DNA of 12,248 nucleotides, taken from NCBI GenBank assembly GCA_947097085.1, contig CAMUQR010000021.1, positions 1-12,248 of the forward strand, read 5' to 3'. The position numbers and the translations under genes were made by a program. The first letter of the stretch is position 1; each line of letters starts with the position of its first letter. This document shows, in pieces, positions 12,018-12,248 of this stretch. The notes beneath the pieces were generated by a model. It was not told where the DNA came from, ran no database searches, and saw only the letters and a program-made list of their open reading frames with translations. The DNA comes from an uncultured Candidatus Saccharibacteria bacterium (GTDB lineage Bacteria; Patescibacteriota; Saccharimonadia; Saccharimonadales; Saccharimonadaceae).

Positions 12018-12248
12018 CTACAGTCCTAAACCGCTGAGTCCGCCCATGAAAGGCTTCATTTTTTCGGCAGCAATTTCTTGTGCTTTAGCCATGCCGTCGC
12101 GAATCGCAGCTTTGATATATTCTTCGGTTTCTTCGATGTTATCAAGATCGATCATCTCAGGATTGATTTTCAAATCTTTAATCTTTAATTCACCGCTAAT
12201 TTGCACAGTGACAGCCCCGTCACCAGCTTCAACTTCGATAATTTCGTT
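12018..12248 (-). CDS. YbaB/EbfC nucleoid-associated protein, 5' end cut off by the window
   Basis: The frame is open to the window edge at 12248 (first base of a codon), so about 76 residues are visible of a family length near 100-110. The missing part is the N-terminal coiled helix. The visible segment shows the family pattern: IEVEAGDGAVTVQISGELKIKDLKINPEMID, i.e. v-x-G-x-G-x-V-x-V-x-x-x-G followed by a strand and the I(D/N)P element, then an acidic helix EETEEYIKAAIRDGMAKAQEIAAEKM and a Gly/Leu-rich tail. YbaB dimers bind DNA and are nearly always next to recR; here only three bases separate the two genes. The GTG at 12206 is an internal Val codon, not a start. A dnaX gene often precedes ybaB but would lie outside the window. 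Confidence 0.9.
   Translation of the reverse strand, partial: NEIIEVEAGDGAVTVQISGELKIKDLKINPEMIDLDNIEETEEYIKAAIRDGMAKAQEIAAEKMKPFMGGLSGLGL

Noticed and set aside
1..12248. CRISPR arrays, insertion sequences, tRNA or rRNA genes
   Set aside because: No regularly spaced repeats, transposase-like protein, terminal inverted repeats or tRNA cloverleaf signature were seen on reading through; the space left between genes is small.

Overview
The window looks like part of a small, reduced genome of the Patescibacteria (CPR) type, most likely Candidatus Saccharibacteria. The reasons are gene content and protein style: a YbaB-RecR-DHH phosphoesterase string, a CysRS with an HTGG...HHTNE variant of the usual HGGG...HHENE block, tightly packed genes with 1-5 base gaps, several small membrane-anchored proteins of unknown function, and metal-site erosion in housekeeping enzymes. 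TGA is used as a stop (recR), so this is not one of the CPR lineages that recode UGA. The lineage call is an inference from style, not from a marker search.

Left part (1-3559): the 3' portion of queA, a membrane-anchored protein with a four-cysteine extracytoplasmic domain, a DUF167/YggU protein on the opposite strand, and tgt. QueA and Tgt are consecutive steps of queuosine modification of tRNA, but no preQ1 synthesis gene is visible here. Tgt has lost three of four zinc ligands and has a rewritten base-recognition loop.

Middle (3565-6901): a membrane-anchored protein of 201 residues preceded by a tiny 36-residue single-span membrane protein two bases upstream, then an AI-2E/PerM family membrane protein, then cysS running head-on into it with a one-base gap.

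Accessory block (6944-10134, minus strand, visibly more AT-rich than its surroundings): an apparent operon of two six-span ABC-2 permeases, a short BcrA-like ATPase, and two tandem paralogous membrane-anchored proteins, the first of which carries a frameshift. It looks like an exporter or resistance/immunity type system of unknown substrate and is the best candidate here for something undescribed.

Right part (10237-12248, minus strand): ybaB (partial), recR and a NrnA-like DHH phosphoesterase in a tight operon, followed by a possible 42-residue ORF. RecR has lost three of four zinc-finger cysteines, and the DHH protein lacks the motif I histidine.

Regulation: six promoter candidates have an extended -10 (TGn followed by TAnnnT) and no obvious -35. 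Two of them, before cysS and the DUF167 gene, lie exactly six bases from the ATG, predicting leaderless mRNAs. The AI-2E gene and the gene at 1036 have good Shine-Dalgarno sites.
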